A stretch of 64,000 nt of DNA, taken from contig NZ_AOLW01000006.1 in assembly GCF_000336615.1 (NCBI RefSeq), forward strand, positions 273,349 to 337,348, written 5' to 3'. A program made the translations under genes and the position numbers. The stretch is from Haloarcula amylolytica JCM 13557. Lineage in GTDB: Archaea; Halobacteriota; Halobacteria; Halobacteriales; Haloarculaceae. The notes under the pieces were generated by a model. The model was not told the origin of the DNA. It saw only the letters and a program-made list of their open reading frames with translations, and made no database searches. Of the stretch, positions 54,940 through 61,910 are shown piece after piece (within the stretch, counting starts at the first letter, position 1; each line of letters starts with the position of its first letter).

Positions 54940-56163
54940 CTATTTTCCCTCGGCCAGTTCTGTAAGCCGACCGCCGCCGGTTCGAGTCCCCTTCGCGATG
55001 AGCACGTCGCCCGTCTGAATCTGCGTTTCCGGCCCTGGCGAGACGACCCAGTCGCCGCCCTCGCGCCCGGTCCGTTCACTCTCCCCGGCCCCGCGACGTA
55101 TCGCGATGATCCGCATACCCGTCGCCGTCTTGACCGCCGCGTCGCCGATGGTCGTCCCCGCGAGATCGCTGTCGGGGTACACTGTCGTCCGAACGATGAC
55201 CTCGTCGGACTCCTGGACGGCCTCGGCGACGACCGGATGCGTCGACAGCCCTCGCAGGACACCCTCGCTCATCTCCAGTGCGGCGTCGGAGATAACCTCT
55301 GTCGACCGGGCCAGGTGGACGAGGCCCCGCAGCGACACGGGGTCGTCGATGTCAGCGGCGGCCCGGAGCGTCCAGGCCTCGAAGCGGGACTGCAGCGCGT
55401 CGACCTCGGCTTCGAGTTCGACGACCTCTTCGGCGACCTCTGTGCTGTCGAACAGTACCGCGCCGTAGGCTAGGTCAACCGCCAGCTCGCCCATGTCTTT
55501 CATCAGGACGATAGAGTCGACGGCGCGTTCGAGGTCCCGGACGCCACCCTCGGGCGGTTCCGGCGGTTCGTACACGTCGCCGGTCGCGTCCTGATACACC
55601 TCGGCGATACCGTCCTCGGGGCCACGGAACAGCACCACGTCGTCCGCTTCGAGGCGCGTCTCCCGGTCGGGGTTGAGCAGCCAGTTCCCCTGCCGGCGAA
55701 TCGCCAGCGCGCGGACGCCGGTCTCGGTTTCGAGGTTCAGGCCCCCCAGCGTCTCATTGGCTAGCCGAGAGTCCGAACCGATTGTCGCCCGCACGAGCGT
55801 CTCGACGGCTTCGGGCAGGGCCGCCCGCATCGTATCCGGCAGGCCGATATCCTCTAGGACTATCTTGGCGATGTCGCCGGCGGCGTCGCTGATCTTCTCG
55901 GCGGCCCCGACCATCCCCAGGACGGGGGCCAGCGACTCCGCGTCCGCCGTCGACCGGCAGGCCATCAGGAGGCTCATGCGTGCGCGCAACTGGAGCACGT
56001 CCATCTTCTCCTCTAACTCCAGCACCTCCGCGGCCACGTCGTCGCTACCCAGCAGGACAGCCGAGTACGAGAGGTCGATGAGCAACTCGGCGGTGTCTTT
56101 CATCTCGGCCAGTACCTGCTTGACGCTGACCGGTTCGTACTCGACCGTCCCTGTCGGGTCCAT
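54940..56163 (-). CDS. PhoU/TrkA-C repeat protein (K+ channel family regulator)
   Basis: 407 residues, soluble. Two units are joined: each has a PhoU-like helical half (VKQVLAEMKDTAELLIDLSYSAVLLGSDDVAAEVLELEEKM-type pattern; second unit VLMKDMGELAVDLAYGAVLF) and a TrkA-C beta half (ETLGGLNLETETGVRALAIRR; second TTIGDAAVKTATGMRIIAIRRG). The internal duplication is clear by eye. Such proteins gate or regulate potassium channels or transporters. The ATG at 56161-56163 was used; a further 9-codon extension is possible. A partner channel is encoded at 57969. Confidence 0.9.
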   Translation of the reverse strand: MDPTGTVEYEPVSVKQVLAEMKDTAELLIDLSYSAVLLGSDDVAAEVLELEEKMDVLQLRARMSLLMACRSTADAESLAPVLGMVGAAEKISDAAGDIAKIVLEDIGLPDTMRAALPEAVETLVRATIGSDSRLANETLGGLNLETETGVRALAIRRQGNWLLNPDRETRLEADDVVLFRGPEDGIAEVYQDATGDVYEPPEPPEGGVRDLERAVDSIVLMKDMGELAVDLAYGAVLFDSTEVAEEVVELEAEVDALQSRFEAWTLRAAADIDDPVSLRGLVHLARSTEVISDAALEMSEGVLRGLSTHPVVAEAVQESDEVIVRTTVYPDSDLAGTTIGDAAVKTATGMRIIAIRRGAGESERTGREGGDWVVSPGPETQIQTGDVLIAKGTRTGGGRLTELAEGK

Positions 56164-56396
56164 GGCCGCCGGTTCGATGCCCCCGAGCAAAAACGTTCCT
56201 CACTGTGTGAGGAGATAGCGCGCCCCGCTATTGGCTATGACTGGCCGTTTGCATACCAGTGTGGGTGCTACGTTGGGGTATCGACCCAAATAGACCGGTA
56301 ATCAGATGGACAGTCGTCCAATAACTGTTCCTGACATTGTGCCACACACGCTCGGAAAGAAAATGTTTTTCCCGGAAGGTAGGGAAGAGATTGCGT

Positions 56397-57542
56397 ATGT
56401 CCGACGACCTCAAGAAGGGACTCGAGGGTGTCATCGTCGCCGAGTCCGAACTCAGCGTTATCGACGGCGACGCTGGCAAACTCGTGTATCGGGGGTACAC
56501 CATCGAGGACCTCGCGAAGGGTGCCAGCTACGAAGAGGTGCTGTACCTGCTCTGGCACGGTCACCTGCCGAACCGGGACGAGCTCTCCGAGTTCAAGCAG
56601 GCGATGGTGGACGCGCGCGACGTGGACGACGACGTCATCTCGACCGTGCGACAGCTCGCCGAAGCGGACGAGAACCCGATGGCAGCGCTGCGGACCGCGG
56701 TGTCGATGCTCTCGGCGTTCGACCCTGCGCCCGAGGACGCCGAACCGACCGACGAGACGGTCAATCTCGAAACTGGGCGGCGGATCACGGCCAAGATTCC
56801 GACCATCATCGCGGCGTTCACTCGCATCCGCGACGGCAAGGAACCCGTCGCACCTCGCGACGACCTCGACCACGCCGCGAACTTCCTGTACATGCTCAAC
56901 GGCGAGGAGCCCGACGACGTGCTCGCCGACGTGTTCGACCAGGCACTCGTCCTCCACGCCGACCACGGGCTTAACGCCTCGACGTTCTCGGCCATCACGA
57001 CGGCGTCGACGCTATCGGACGTTCACAGCGCGGTCACCTCCGCCATCGGGACGCTGAAAGGACCGCTCCACGGCGGGGCCAACCAGGACGTTATGGAGAT
57101 GCTAAAGGAGGTCGACGACGCCGAATCCGACCCGCTGGACTGGGTCAAGAACGCCCTCGACGAGGGCCGCCGCGTCTCCGGCTTCGGCCACCGCGTCTAC
57201 AACGTCAAGGACCCGCGCGCGAAGATTCTCGGCGAGCGCTCGAAGGAACTCGGCGAGGCCGCCGGGACGCTCAAGTGGTACGAGATGTCGACCACCATCG
57301 AGGACTACCTCATGGAAGAGAAGGGGCTGGCCCCCAACGTCGACTTCTACTCGGCATCGACGTACTACCAGATGGGCATCCCCATCGACATCTACACCCC
57401 CATCTTTGCGATGTCCCGCGTCGGCGGCTGGGTCGCCCACGTCTTCGAGTACATCGAGGATAACCGTCTGATCCGACCCCGCGCCCGGTACGTCGGCAAG
57501 AACCCCGACGAGACGGAGTTCGTGCCGCTGGACGAGCGGTAA
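56397..57542 (+). CDS. gltA: Citrate synthase
   Basis: 381 residues, the short archaeal/Gram-positive type. It condenses oxaloacetate with acetyl-CoA (or methylcitrate synthesis with propionyl-CoA). Active-site residues: His in LVLHADHGLNAS, His in GPLHGGAN and the Asp in APNVDFYSA; GFGHRVYNVKDPRA is the conserved CoA-binding region. The start MSDDLKKGLEGVIVAESELSVIDG is the common haloarchaeal form. An AT-rich element lies about 35 nt upstream. It is followed by a long hairpin-rich spacer. Confidence 0.96.
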   Translation: MSDDLKKGLEGVIVAESELSVIDGDAGKLVYRGYTIEDLAKGASYEEVLYLLWHGHLPNRDELSEFKQAMVDARDVDDDVISTVRQLAEADENPMAALRTAVSMLSAFDPAPEDAEPTDETVNLETGRRITAKIPTIIAAFTRIRDGKEPVAPRDDLDHAANFLYMLNGEEPDDVLADVFDQALVLHADHGLNASTFSAITTASTLSDVHSAVTSAIGTLKGPLHGGANQDVMEMLKEVDDAESDPLDWVKNALDEGRRVSGFGHRVYNVKDPRAKILGERSKELGEAAGTLKWYEMSTTIEDYLMEEKGLAPNVDFYSASTYYQMGIPIDIYTPIFAMSRVGGWVAHVFEYIEDNRLIRPRARYVGKNPDETEFVPLDER

Positions 57543-57738
57543 GGCGCTCCCGCTGTCAGTCGTCCGTAGCCTATCACTACCGCGTGGCCGTGAGCGCGTT
57601 TCATCGCGCGAACCGGGGAAGGGCAGGGCGGCCAGCGTCCGGCGGCGACGCCGCCGGTTCTCGGAATCGGCACAAGATGCATCTCTTGTCGAGTCTCTCC
57701 AATATCGAACTCTGCGGTAACGGACGCGTAGCGACTGT

Positions 57739-57757
57739 CCGCGAACGAAGTGAGCGG
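57739..57757 (+). repeat. Stem-loop with conserved 11-nt loop, copy C
   Basis: Stem CCGC/GCGG around the loop GAACGAAGTGA. The same loop with other stems recurs at 61737 and 61770 and, on the minus strand, at 35354 and 35386. Confidence 0.65.
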
Positions 57758-57762
57758 TTCAC

Positions 57763-57787
57763 CGAACGCGAGCATAGCGAGCGTTCG
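57763..57787 (+). repeat. Related stem-loop with 11-nt loop
   Basis: Seven-bp perfect stem CGAACGC/GCGTTCG around GAGCATAGCGA, also 11 nt, sharing the pattern GARCRNAGYGA with the other loops. Confidence 0.6.
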
Positions 57788-57968
57788 GCCTTTTTCGCCA
57801 CCGAAAGACTCGCGAGGCTCGTCTTTCGAGCCTTGCTTCGTGGTTCGAGAGAGCTTCGCTCTCTCGTCATCACGAGGGGCGCAAGCGCCCCTCGAACGAC
57901 TCCGCTCAGCAAGACCACGTTTTTGCGCCGAGCGGTGCGTGAAGCGCACCCGAGGCCGAAAAAGGTGG

Positions 57969-59603
57969 TTAGCCAAACACTGACTTGAACCGCGTCACGC
58001 CGTCGTCGGTGCCGGCGATGACGAGCTTGTCAGTCGGTTCGATAGTCACGTCAGGACCGAGGTCGGTGATGACTGCGCCGTCGCGTTCGATGGCGACGAC
58101 CGTACAGCCCGTCCGCGAGCGGACATCGGCCTCGCCGAGCGTCGTACCACCGAGGCCGTCGGCAGCGACGCGGATGACCTCGACTTGCTGGTCCATCGAG
58201 ATGACGTCTTCGTCTTCGAGGATCGTGGAGGCGAGCATCCGGCCGCTGACCGTCGACAGCGCGAGGACGTAGTCCGCGCCCGCCCGGTACATCTTCTGGA
58301 CGTTCTCGCTTTCCTCGGCGCGGGCGATGATTTCGACATCTGGGTTGAGGTCACGGATGACAAGTGTCGCGAACTCGGTGTCGGTGTCCTCCGATAGGGC
58401 AAGAATAACCGTTCTGGCCGCGCCGATGCCAGCGTGTCGCAGGTCATCGGGCTCCGTGGCGTCACCGACGACATCGACGCCGGGCTCGTCGGTCTGATCG
58501 AGCACTGTGTGCGGCACCCCGGCGTTCGTGAGCGCCGACGTGATAGTCTGGCCGACCTCGCCGGCACCGATGATGACCGTCTCCCCGCGGCGGAAGCCGC
58601 GCACGCTGGAAAGCGTCATTTCCTTGAGCTTTTCCAGTTGGCGCTCGGTCCCCGAGACCAGCAGGACGGTACTGCCGTCGAGTTCGGCGCTGGGGTCGGG
58701 CGGACTCACGAACTGGCCGCGGAACCACGCACCGATGACGTTGACGCCGGTCCCCTCGCGGATGCCGCTGTCGGCCAGCGTTGTTCCGACGAGGTCGCTC
58801 CCGCGGTGGATCGGCAGTTCGGCGATGTCGAAGTCCTCGCCGATCTCGATCGAGTCCCCGAGCGTCGTCGAGACGCCGGTCGTTACCTTGCTTGCGAGGC
58901 TCTCGCCGAGCAGGCCTCGCGGCGACAGGACAGCGTCGGCCCCGGCGAGGTCGTGATACTTCGCGCGGTCGGGTTCCTTGACGACGCTGACGGTCTGGAC
59001 GGACTCGTCGACTTCGCGGGCGGTGAGGATGATACTGGTGTTCACCTGGTCGGACGCGTCGGCCACGAGCGCGCGGGCGGACGACAGATGGGCCCGTTCG
59101 AGCCCGTCGACGGACTGCGGGTCGGCGTGGATGACGTAGTACCCGTCTTCGTAGAGGTCGTTGGCCCGGTTCCGGTCCGGTTCGACGACGACGTAGTCGA
59201 CGTCCCAGGTGTCGAGTTCGGTGACGAGCGTCTCGCCGCGGGGGGAGAACTGACAGATGACGACGTGGTCGCTGAGACCGTTTTCGACCGTATTCGGGGC
59301 TTTCGTCTCCATCGCCTCTTCGAACAGCGGAAACAGCAACACCGGCAGTGCGAGGAAGATGAGCACGACGCCGGTGATGTCCATCACGATGACGAGTAGC
59401 CGCATCTCCGTAGTGCTCCACGGCGCGTCCGAGCCGTACCCGGTCGTGGTGAACGTTTCGACCACGACGCGAAGCGACCGCAGGAACGGTTGCGGGTCGT
59501 TTTCGAACGTCGCCATTCCGTAGTCGTACGCGAACGCGTACCCCAGGATGATGCCGCCAAGTGCGACGATATACACCAGCGTCCGTCGCAGCCAGGTATC
59601 CAT
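57969..59603 (-). CDS. TrkA-gated potassium channel
   Basis: 544 residues. A two-helix pore carries the K+ selectivity filter TTTGYGSDAP (52-61). Two full RCK-type regions follow: TrkA-N 1 (HVVICQFSPRGETLVTEL, about 118), TrkA-C 1, TrkA-N 2 (ETVIIGAGEVGQTITSAL, about 338, with a complete Rossmann GxGxxG) and TrkA-C 2 to the end. The first Rossmann loop is less standard (FSPRGE). This resembles MthK/GsuK-like ligand-gated channels, in which nucleotides or ions open the gate. Potassium is the main osmolyte in this lineage. It converges on the hairpin-rich spacer. Confidence 0.94.
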   Translation of the reverse strand: MDTWLRRTLVYIVALGGIILGYAFAYDYGMATFENDPQPFLRSLRVVVETFTTTGYGSDAPWSTTEMRLLVIVMDITGVVLIFLALPVLLFPLFEEAMETKAPNTVENGLSDHVVICQFSPRGETLVTELDTWDVDYVVVEPDRNRANDLYEDGYYVIHADPQSVDGLERAHLSSARALVADASDQVNTSIILTAREVDESVQTVSVVKEPDRAKYHDLAGADAVLSPRGLLGESLASKVTTGVSTTLGDSIEIGEDFDIAELPIHRGSDLVGTTLADSGIREGTGVNVIGAWFRGQFVSPPDPSAELDGSTVLLVSGTERQLEKLKEMTLSSVRGFRRGETVIIGAGEVGQTITSALTNAGVPHTVLDQTDEPGVDVVGDATEPDDLRHAGIGAARTVILALSEDTDTEFATLVIRDLNPDVEIIARAEESENVQKMYRAGADYVLALSTVSGRMLASTILEDEDVISMDQQVEVIRVAADGLGGTTLGEADVRSRTGCTVVAIERDGAVITDLGPDVTIEPTDKLVIAGTDDGVTRFKSVFG

Positions 59604-59737
59604 CTACTACGTTCTGGGATACCGAGTGTAAAACAGTTCTGTCCGGCTAGCCAACGTTCACTTCATGTGATGAACGACAGGTGGGCAGCTCCACCCGAAC
59701 GCTGTCATGCACTTTCACTTTCACCGCGCTACGACGG

Positions 59738-59747
59738 GATTTAAGTC
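59738..59747 (+). promoter_or_regulatory. TATA-like element upstream of the 37-aa frame
   Basis: GATTTAAGTC about 26 nt before the ATG at 59768, consistent with a leaderless start there. Confidence 0.5.
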
Positions 59748-59767
59748 AATCGCGTTCGTTCTCCCGC

Positions 59768-59881
59768 ATGCAGTCACACGCTCCCCCCTTTCCGTTTCAG
59801 GACATTACCCGAGCAGTCGCGGCTATGGCGACCGTCGATGCCGCATGGTCGGCCGACAGTATAACATGGTCCGGTGAATAG
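59768..59881 (+). CDS. Possible microprotein (37 aa) before ilvA
   Basis: A 37-codon frame, starting MQSHAPPFPFQDITRAV and ending TWSGE, stopping 9 nt before ilvA. It has its own TATA element at leaderless spacing, which argues for translation from 59768. There is no family resemblance, membrane segment or cysteine. Alternatively the transcript is a short leader and the frame is chance. ilvA has a separate promoter inside this frame. It does not look like an attenuator leader: it has no runs of Ile, Val or Leu codons. Confidence 0.35.
   Translation: MQSHAPPFPFQDITRAVAAMATVDAAWSADSITWSGE
59859..59866 (+). promoter_or_regulatory. TATA box of ilvA
   Basis: GTATAACA about 28 nt before the ilvA ATG at 59890; leaderless spacing. 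Confidence 0.65.
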
Positions 59882-59889
59882 CCACTCCC

Positions 59890-61101
59890 ATGCTCTCATT
59901 TGAGGACGTCCTCGCGGCACAGGACACCGTCTCTGAAACGGCCAGGCACACACCGCTCGATTACTCGCACACGTTTTCGGCGATGACCGGCGCGGATGTC
60001 CATCTCAAGCTCGAACTGTTCCAGCGCACGGGGTCGTTCAAGATACGCGGTGCGACCAACCGCATCGCGTCGCTCTCGGACGCTGAACGGGAAGCCGGTG
60101 TCGTCACGGCGAGCGCCGGCAACCACGCCCAGGGAGTTGCACTGGCCGCCACGCGAATCGGCGTCGATTCGAAAATCGTGATGCCGGAACGAGCCCCGGT
60201 CTCGAAAGTGAAGGCGACCCGGAGCTACGGCGGCAACGTGGTCCTCTACGGCAGGGACTACGACGCGGCCGCCGAACACGCCCACGAACTCGAGCGCGAA
60301 GAGGGCCGGACCTACGTCCACGCTTTCGACGACGAGAAAGTGATGGCGGGTCAGGGGACCATCGGACTGGAAATCTACGAGGACCTCCCCGGTGTGGACA
60401 CGGTCGTCGTTCCAATCGGCGGCGGCGGGCTCATCAGCGGCATCGCCACGGCGCTCAAAGGCAAGGACGAAAGTATCCGCGTCGTCGGTGTCCAGGCCGA
60501 GGGAGCGTCCAGCGTGGCCGAATCCCTGGAGAAGGGCCACCGAATCGAACGTGACAGCGTCGAGACCATCGCCGACGGCATCGCCACTCGTACCACCGGC
60601 GAACAGACGTTCGAGGTCATCAGCGAACGCGTCGACGAGGTCGTGACGGTGTCGGACTCCGAGATCGCTGTCGCCCTGACGACGCTGTTAGAGCGCTCGA
60701 AAACACTCGCCGAGGGCGCGGGTGCCGTCGCGCTGGCCGCCGTCATGGAGGAGAAGTTCGATTTCGAGGACGACGAGACGATTGTCCCCGCGCTGTGTGG
60801 CGGGAACATCGACCTGAACATGTTGACCAACGTCATCATGCGCGGCCTCGTCGAGACCGGCCGCTATCTCAAGATCCGGACCGTCCTCCAGGACCGCCCC
60901 GGCGCGCTGGAGGAACTCGTCGAGGTCCTCTCGCGCGAGCAGGTCAACATCTACGGCATCGAGCACGACCGGACCAGTCGCGACGTGGCGATGAGTTCGG
61001 CCGAGGTCGAACTGGATCTGGAGACCCGCGGCCACGACCACGTCGACGAACTCATCGACGCGCTCACCGACGAGGGGTACGAGGTCGACGTGCTCGTCTG
61101 A
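59890..61101 (+). CDS. ilvA: Threonine ammonia-lyase
   Basis: 403 residues. It deaminates threonine to 2-oxobutyrate, the entry to isoleucine. ELFQRTGSFKIRGATN contains the PLP lysine, SAGNHAQGVALAA the phosphate loop and VPIGGGGLISG the glycine loop. The C-terminal 80 residues (RTVLQDRPGALEELVEVL) form one ACT domain, as in the short regulated or catabolic type, so allosteric control by an amino acid is likely. It has its own TATA element. Confidence 0.96.
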   Translation: MLSFEDVLAAQDTVSETARHTPLDYSHTFSAMTGADVHLKLELFQRTGSFKIRGATNRIASLSDAEREAGVVTASAGNHAQGVALAATRIGVDSKIVMPERAPVSKVKATRSYGGNVVLYGRDYDAAAEHAHELEREEGRTYVHAFDDEKVMAGQGTIGLEIYEDLPGVDTVVVPIGGGGLISGIATALKGKDESIRVVGVQAEGASSVAESLEKGHRIERDSVETIADGIATRTTGEQTFEVISERVDEVVTVSDSEIAVALTTLLERSKTLAEGAGAVALAAVMEEKFDFEDDETIVPALCGGNIDLNMLTNVIMRGLVETGRYLKIRTVLQDRPGALEELVEVLSREQVNIYGIEHDRTSRDVAMSSAEVELDLETRGHDHVDELIDALTDEGYEVDVLV

Positions 61102-61251
61102 CTGGGTCTCTCCCCCGAGCCAGAGCGCGCCGAGCGAACTGTTCTCGACTGATTCCGGCGAGGCTTTAGCCGTGGCGGCCACCGCTTCGTGTATGCGACG
61201 GCTCGCACGGACAGTACCTGCCGATACAACAGCACGGAGCGGAGGGCGCTG

Positions 61252-61455
61252 ATGGACCCACGAACGAAGGGCAGCATCCTGTGGGGCGTCGTCGGGAGCC
61301 TCGCGTTTCTGGTTCTCGTTCAGGGTTACGAACTGCTGGCCGGGACGCCGGTGTCGATATCGGCCAAAGCTGGCGTCGCCGTAGCCGTCGGCATCGGGGC
61401 GACGCTGGCCTCTTACCGCATGCAGCCCCGGCTGTTCGGAAACGAAAGCCCTTAA
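61252..61455 (+). CDS. Small two-helix membrane protein (67 aa)
   Basis: 67 residues from the ATG at 61252 (an upstream ATG at 61189 gives an unconvincing basic extension). Two hydrophobic helices (about 9-26 and 37-56) and a short tail ending RLFGNESP. The pattern MDPRTKGSILWGVVGSLAFL is that of a haloarchaeal small membrane protein family; I do not know its function. It is followed by tRNA-Ser. Confidence 0.7.
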   Translation: MDPRTKGSILWGVVGSLAFLVLVQGYELLAGTPVSISAKAGVAVAVGIGATLASYRMQPRLFGNESP

Positions 61456-61457
61456 TC
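61450..61457 (+). promoter_or_regulatory. TATA-like element of tRNA-Ser
   Basis: CCTTAATC about 30 nt before the first tRNA base at 61485. Confidence 0.45.
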
Positions 61458-61484
61458 GCCCGCCCTCGCACTCTCGAAATACGT

Positions 61485-61566
61485 GCCAGGATGGCCGAAC
61501 GGTAAGGCGCACGCCTGGAAAGCGTGTTCCCTTTCGGGATTCTGGGTTCAAATCCCAGTCCTGGCG
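61485..61566 (+). tRNA. tRNA-Ser (anticodon GGA)
   Basis: 82 nt without encoded CCA. Acceptor stem GCCAGGA (61485-61491) pairs with TCCTGGC (61559-61565), with discriminator G61566. The anticodon loop CTGGAAA lies between CACGC and GCGTG stems, giving GGA, which reads UCC/UCU. The long class II variable arm (TTCCCTTTCGGGAT) and the T-loop TTCAAAT are in place. The D-arm is GGCCGAACGGTAAGGC. No intron. The last 23 nt from the T-arm on are repeated at 61708-61730, which is how integrating elements mark a tRNA target. Confidence 0.96.
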
Positions 61567-61602
61567 TTTTCTGTGACTGACTGCGAGTGAGGAGCGACAG
61601 CG
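61566..61602 (+). repeat. 37-nt direct repeat, left copy (after tRNA-Ser)
   Basis: GTTTTCTGTGACTGACTGCG and 17 further bases, identical to 61799-61835. It begins at the last base of the tRNA. Confidence 0.9.
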
Positions 61603-61707
61603 ACGAGCGAGCCAGCAGTCACGAAACGTACATTGACTGGGATTTGAGCACGCGAGTCGCAGCCCCGGGAGCACAGCGAAGCGAGCACCCCGGAACGTCT
61701 CGCCATC

Positions 61708-61730
61708 GGTTCAAATCCCAGTCCTGGCGT
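61708..61730 (+). repeat. Displaced copy of the tRNA-Ser 3' end (23 nt)
   Basis: Identical to 61545-61567: it starts GGTTCAAATC in the T-arm and runs to the acceptor stem TCCTGGCG plus one base. It has no upstream half, so it is not a tRNA gene. A 13-nt inverted copy lies at 61635-61647 and could pair with it. Confidence 0.85.
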
Positions 61731-61736
61731 AGGGAA

Positions 61737-61755
61737 GTTCGAACGAAGTGAGAAC
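61737..61755 (+). repeat. Stem-loop with conserved 11-nt loop, copy B1
   Basis: Stem GTTC/GAAC (plus three outer pairs beyond one mismatch) around GAACGAAGTGA. Confidence 0.65.
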
Positions 61756-61769
61756 CTCCGGAAACGCAA

Positions 61770-61790
61770 ACGGCGAACGGAGTGAGCCGT
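61770..61790 (+). repeat. Stem-loop with conserved 11-nt loop, copy B2
   Basis: Stem ACGGC/GCCGT around GAACGGAGTGA. Confidence 0.65.
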
Positions 61791-61798
61791 GAGCGGAT

Positions 61799-61835
61799 GT
61801 TTTCTGTGACTGACTGCGAGTGAGGAGCGACAGCG
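61799..61835 (+). repeat. 37-nt direct repeat, right copy
   Basis: Exact repeat of 61566-61602, offset by 233 nt. Confidence 0.9.
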
Positions 61836-61910
61836 CCTGTCACATTGCTGTTCCGCCTGCCAGTGCAACCACCGCACCGTTTTCCCGGCCCCAGCACTGA
61901 TACTCGGTCG

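Larger units (their letters stand above)
57543..57968. other. 426-nt hairpin-rich spacer between citrate synthase and the K+ channel gene
   Basis: It holds at least six stem-loops: CCGGCGGC around GAC (about 57639-57657), the 11-nt-loop hairpins at 57739-57757 and 57763-57787, a 7-bp GAAAGAC/GTCTTTC (about 57801), an 8-bp GAGAGAGC with loop TTC (about 57847), and a GAGGGGCG/CGCCCCTC hairpin (about 57874). It ends with CCACGTTTTTGCG and, inverted, CGAAAAAGGTGG at the stop of the K+ channel gene. Open frames in it are artefacts. As the two genes converge, it may end both transcripts. Confidence 0.6.
61567..61910. mobile_element. Probable remnant of an integrated element at tRNA-Ser
   Basis: 344 nt with no gene. 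In order: the 37-nt repeat; a 13-nt inverted copy of the tRNA T-arm (61635-61647); a hairpin-rich piece; a 23-nt exact copy of the tRNA 3' end (61708-61730); the 11-nt-loop hairpins at 61737-61755 and 61770-61790; and the second 37-nt repeat (61799-61835). No integrase is present. It looks like a collapsed or tandem integration scar. Confidence 0.5.

Noticed and set aside
54975..54995. T-arm-like GGTTCGAGTCCCC suggesting a tRNA
   Set aside because: Inside the PhoU/TrkA-C coding sequence with no matching acceptor or anticodon arms.
61545..61730. Second tRNA gene ending at 61730
   Set aside because: Only the 3' 23 nt are present; no 5' acceptor strand or anticodon arm.
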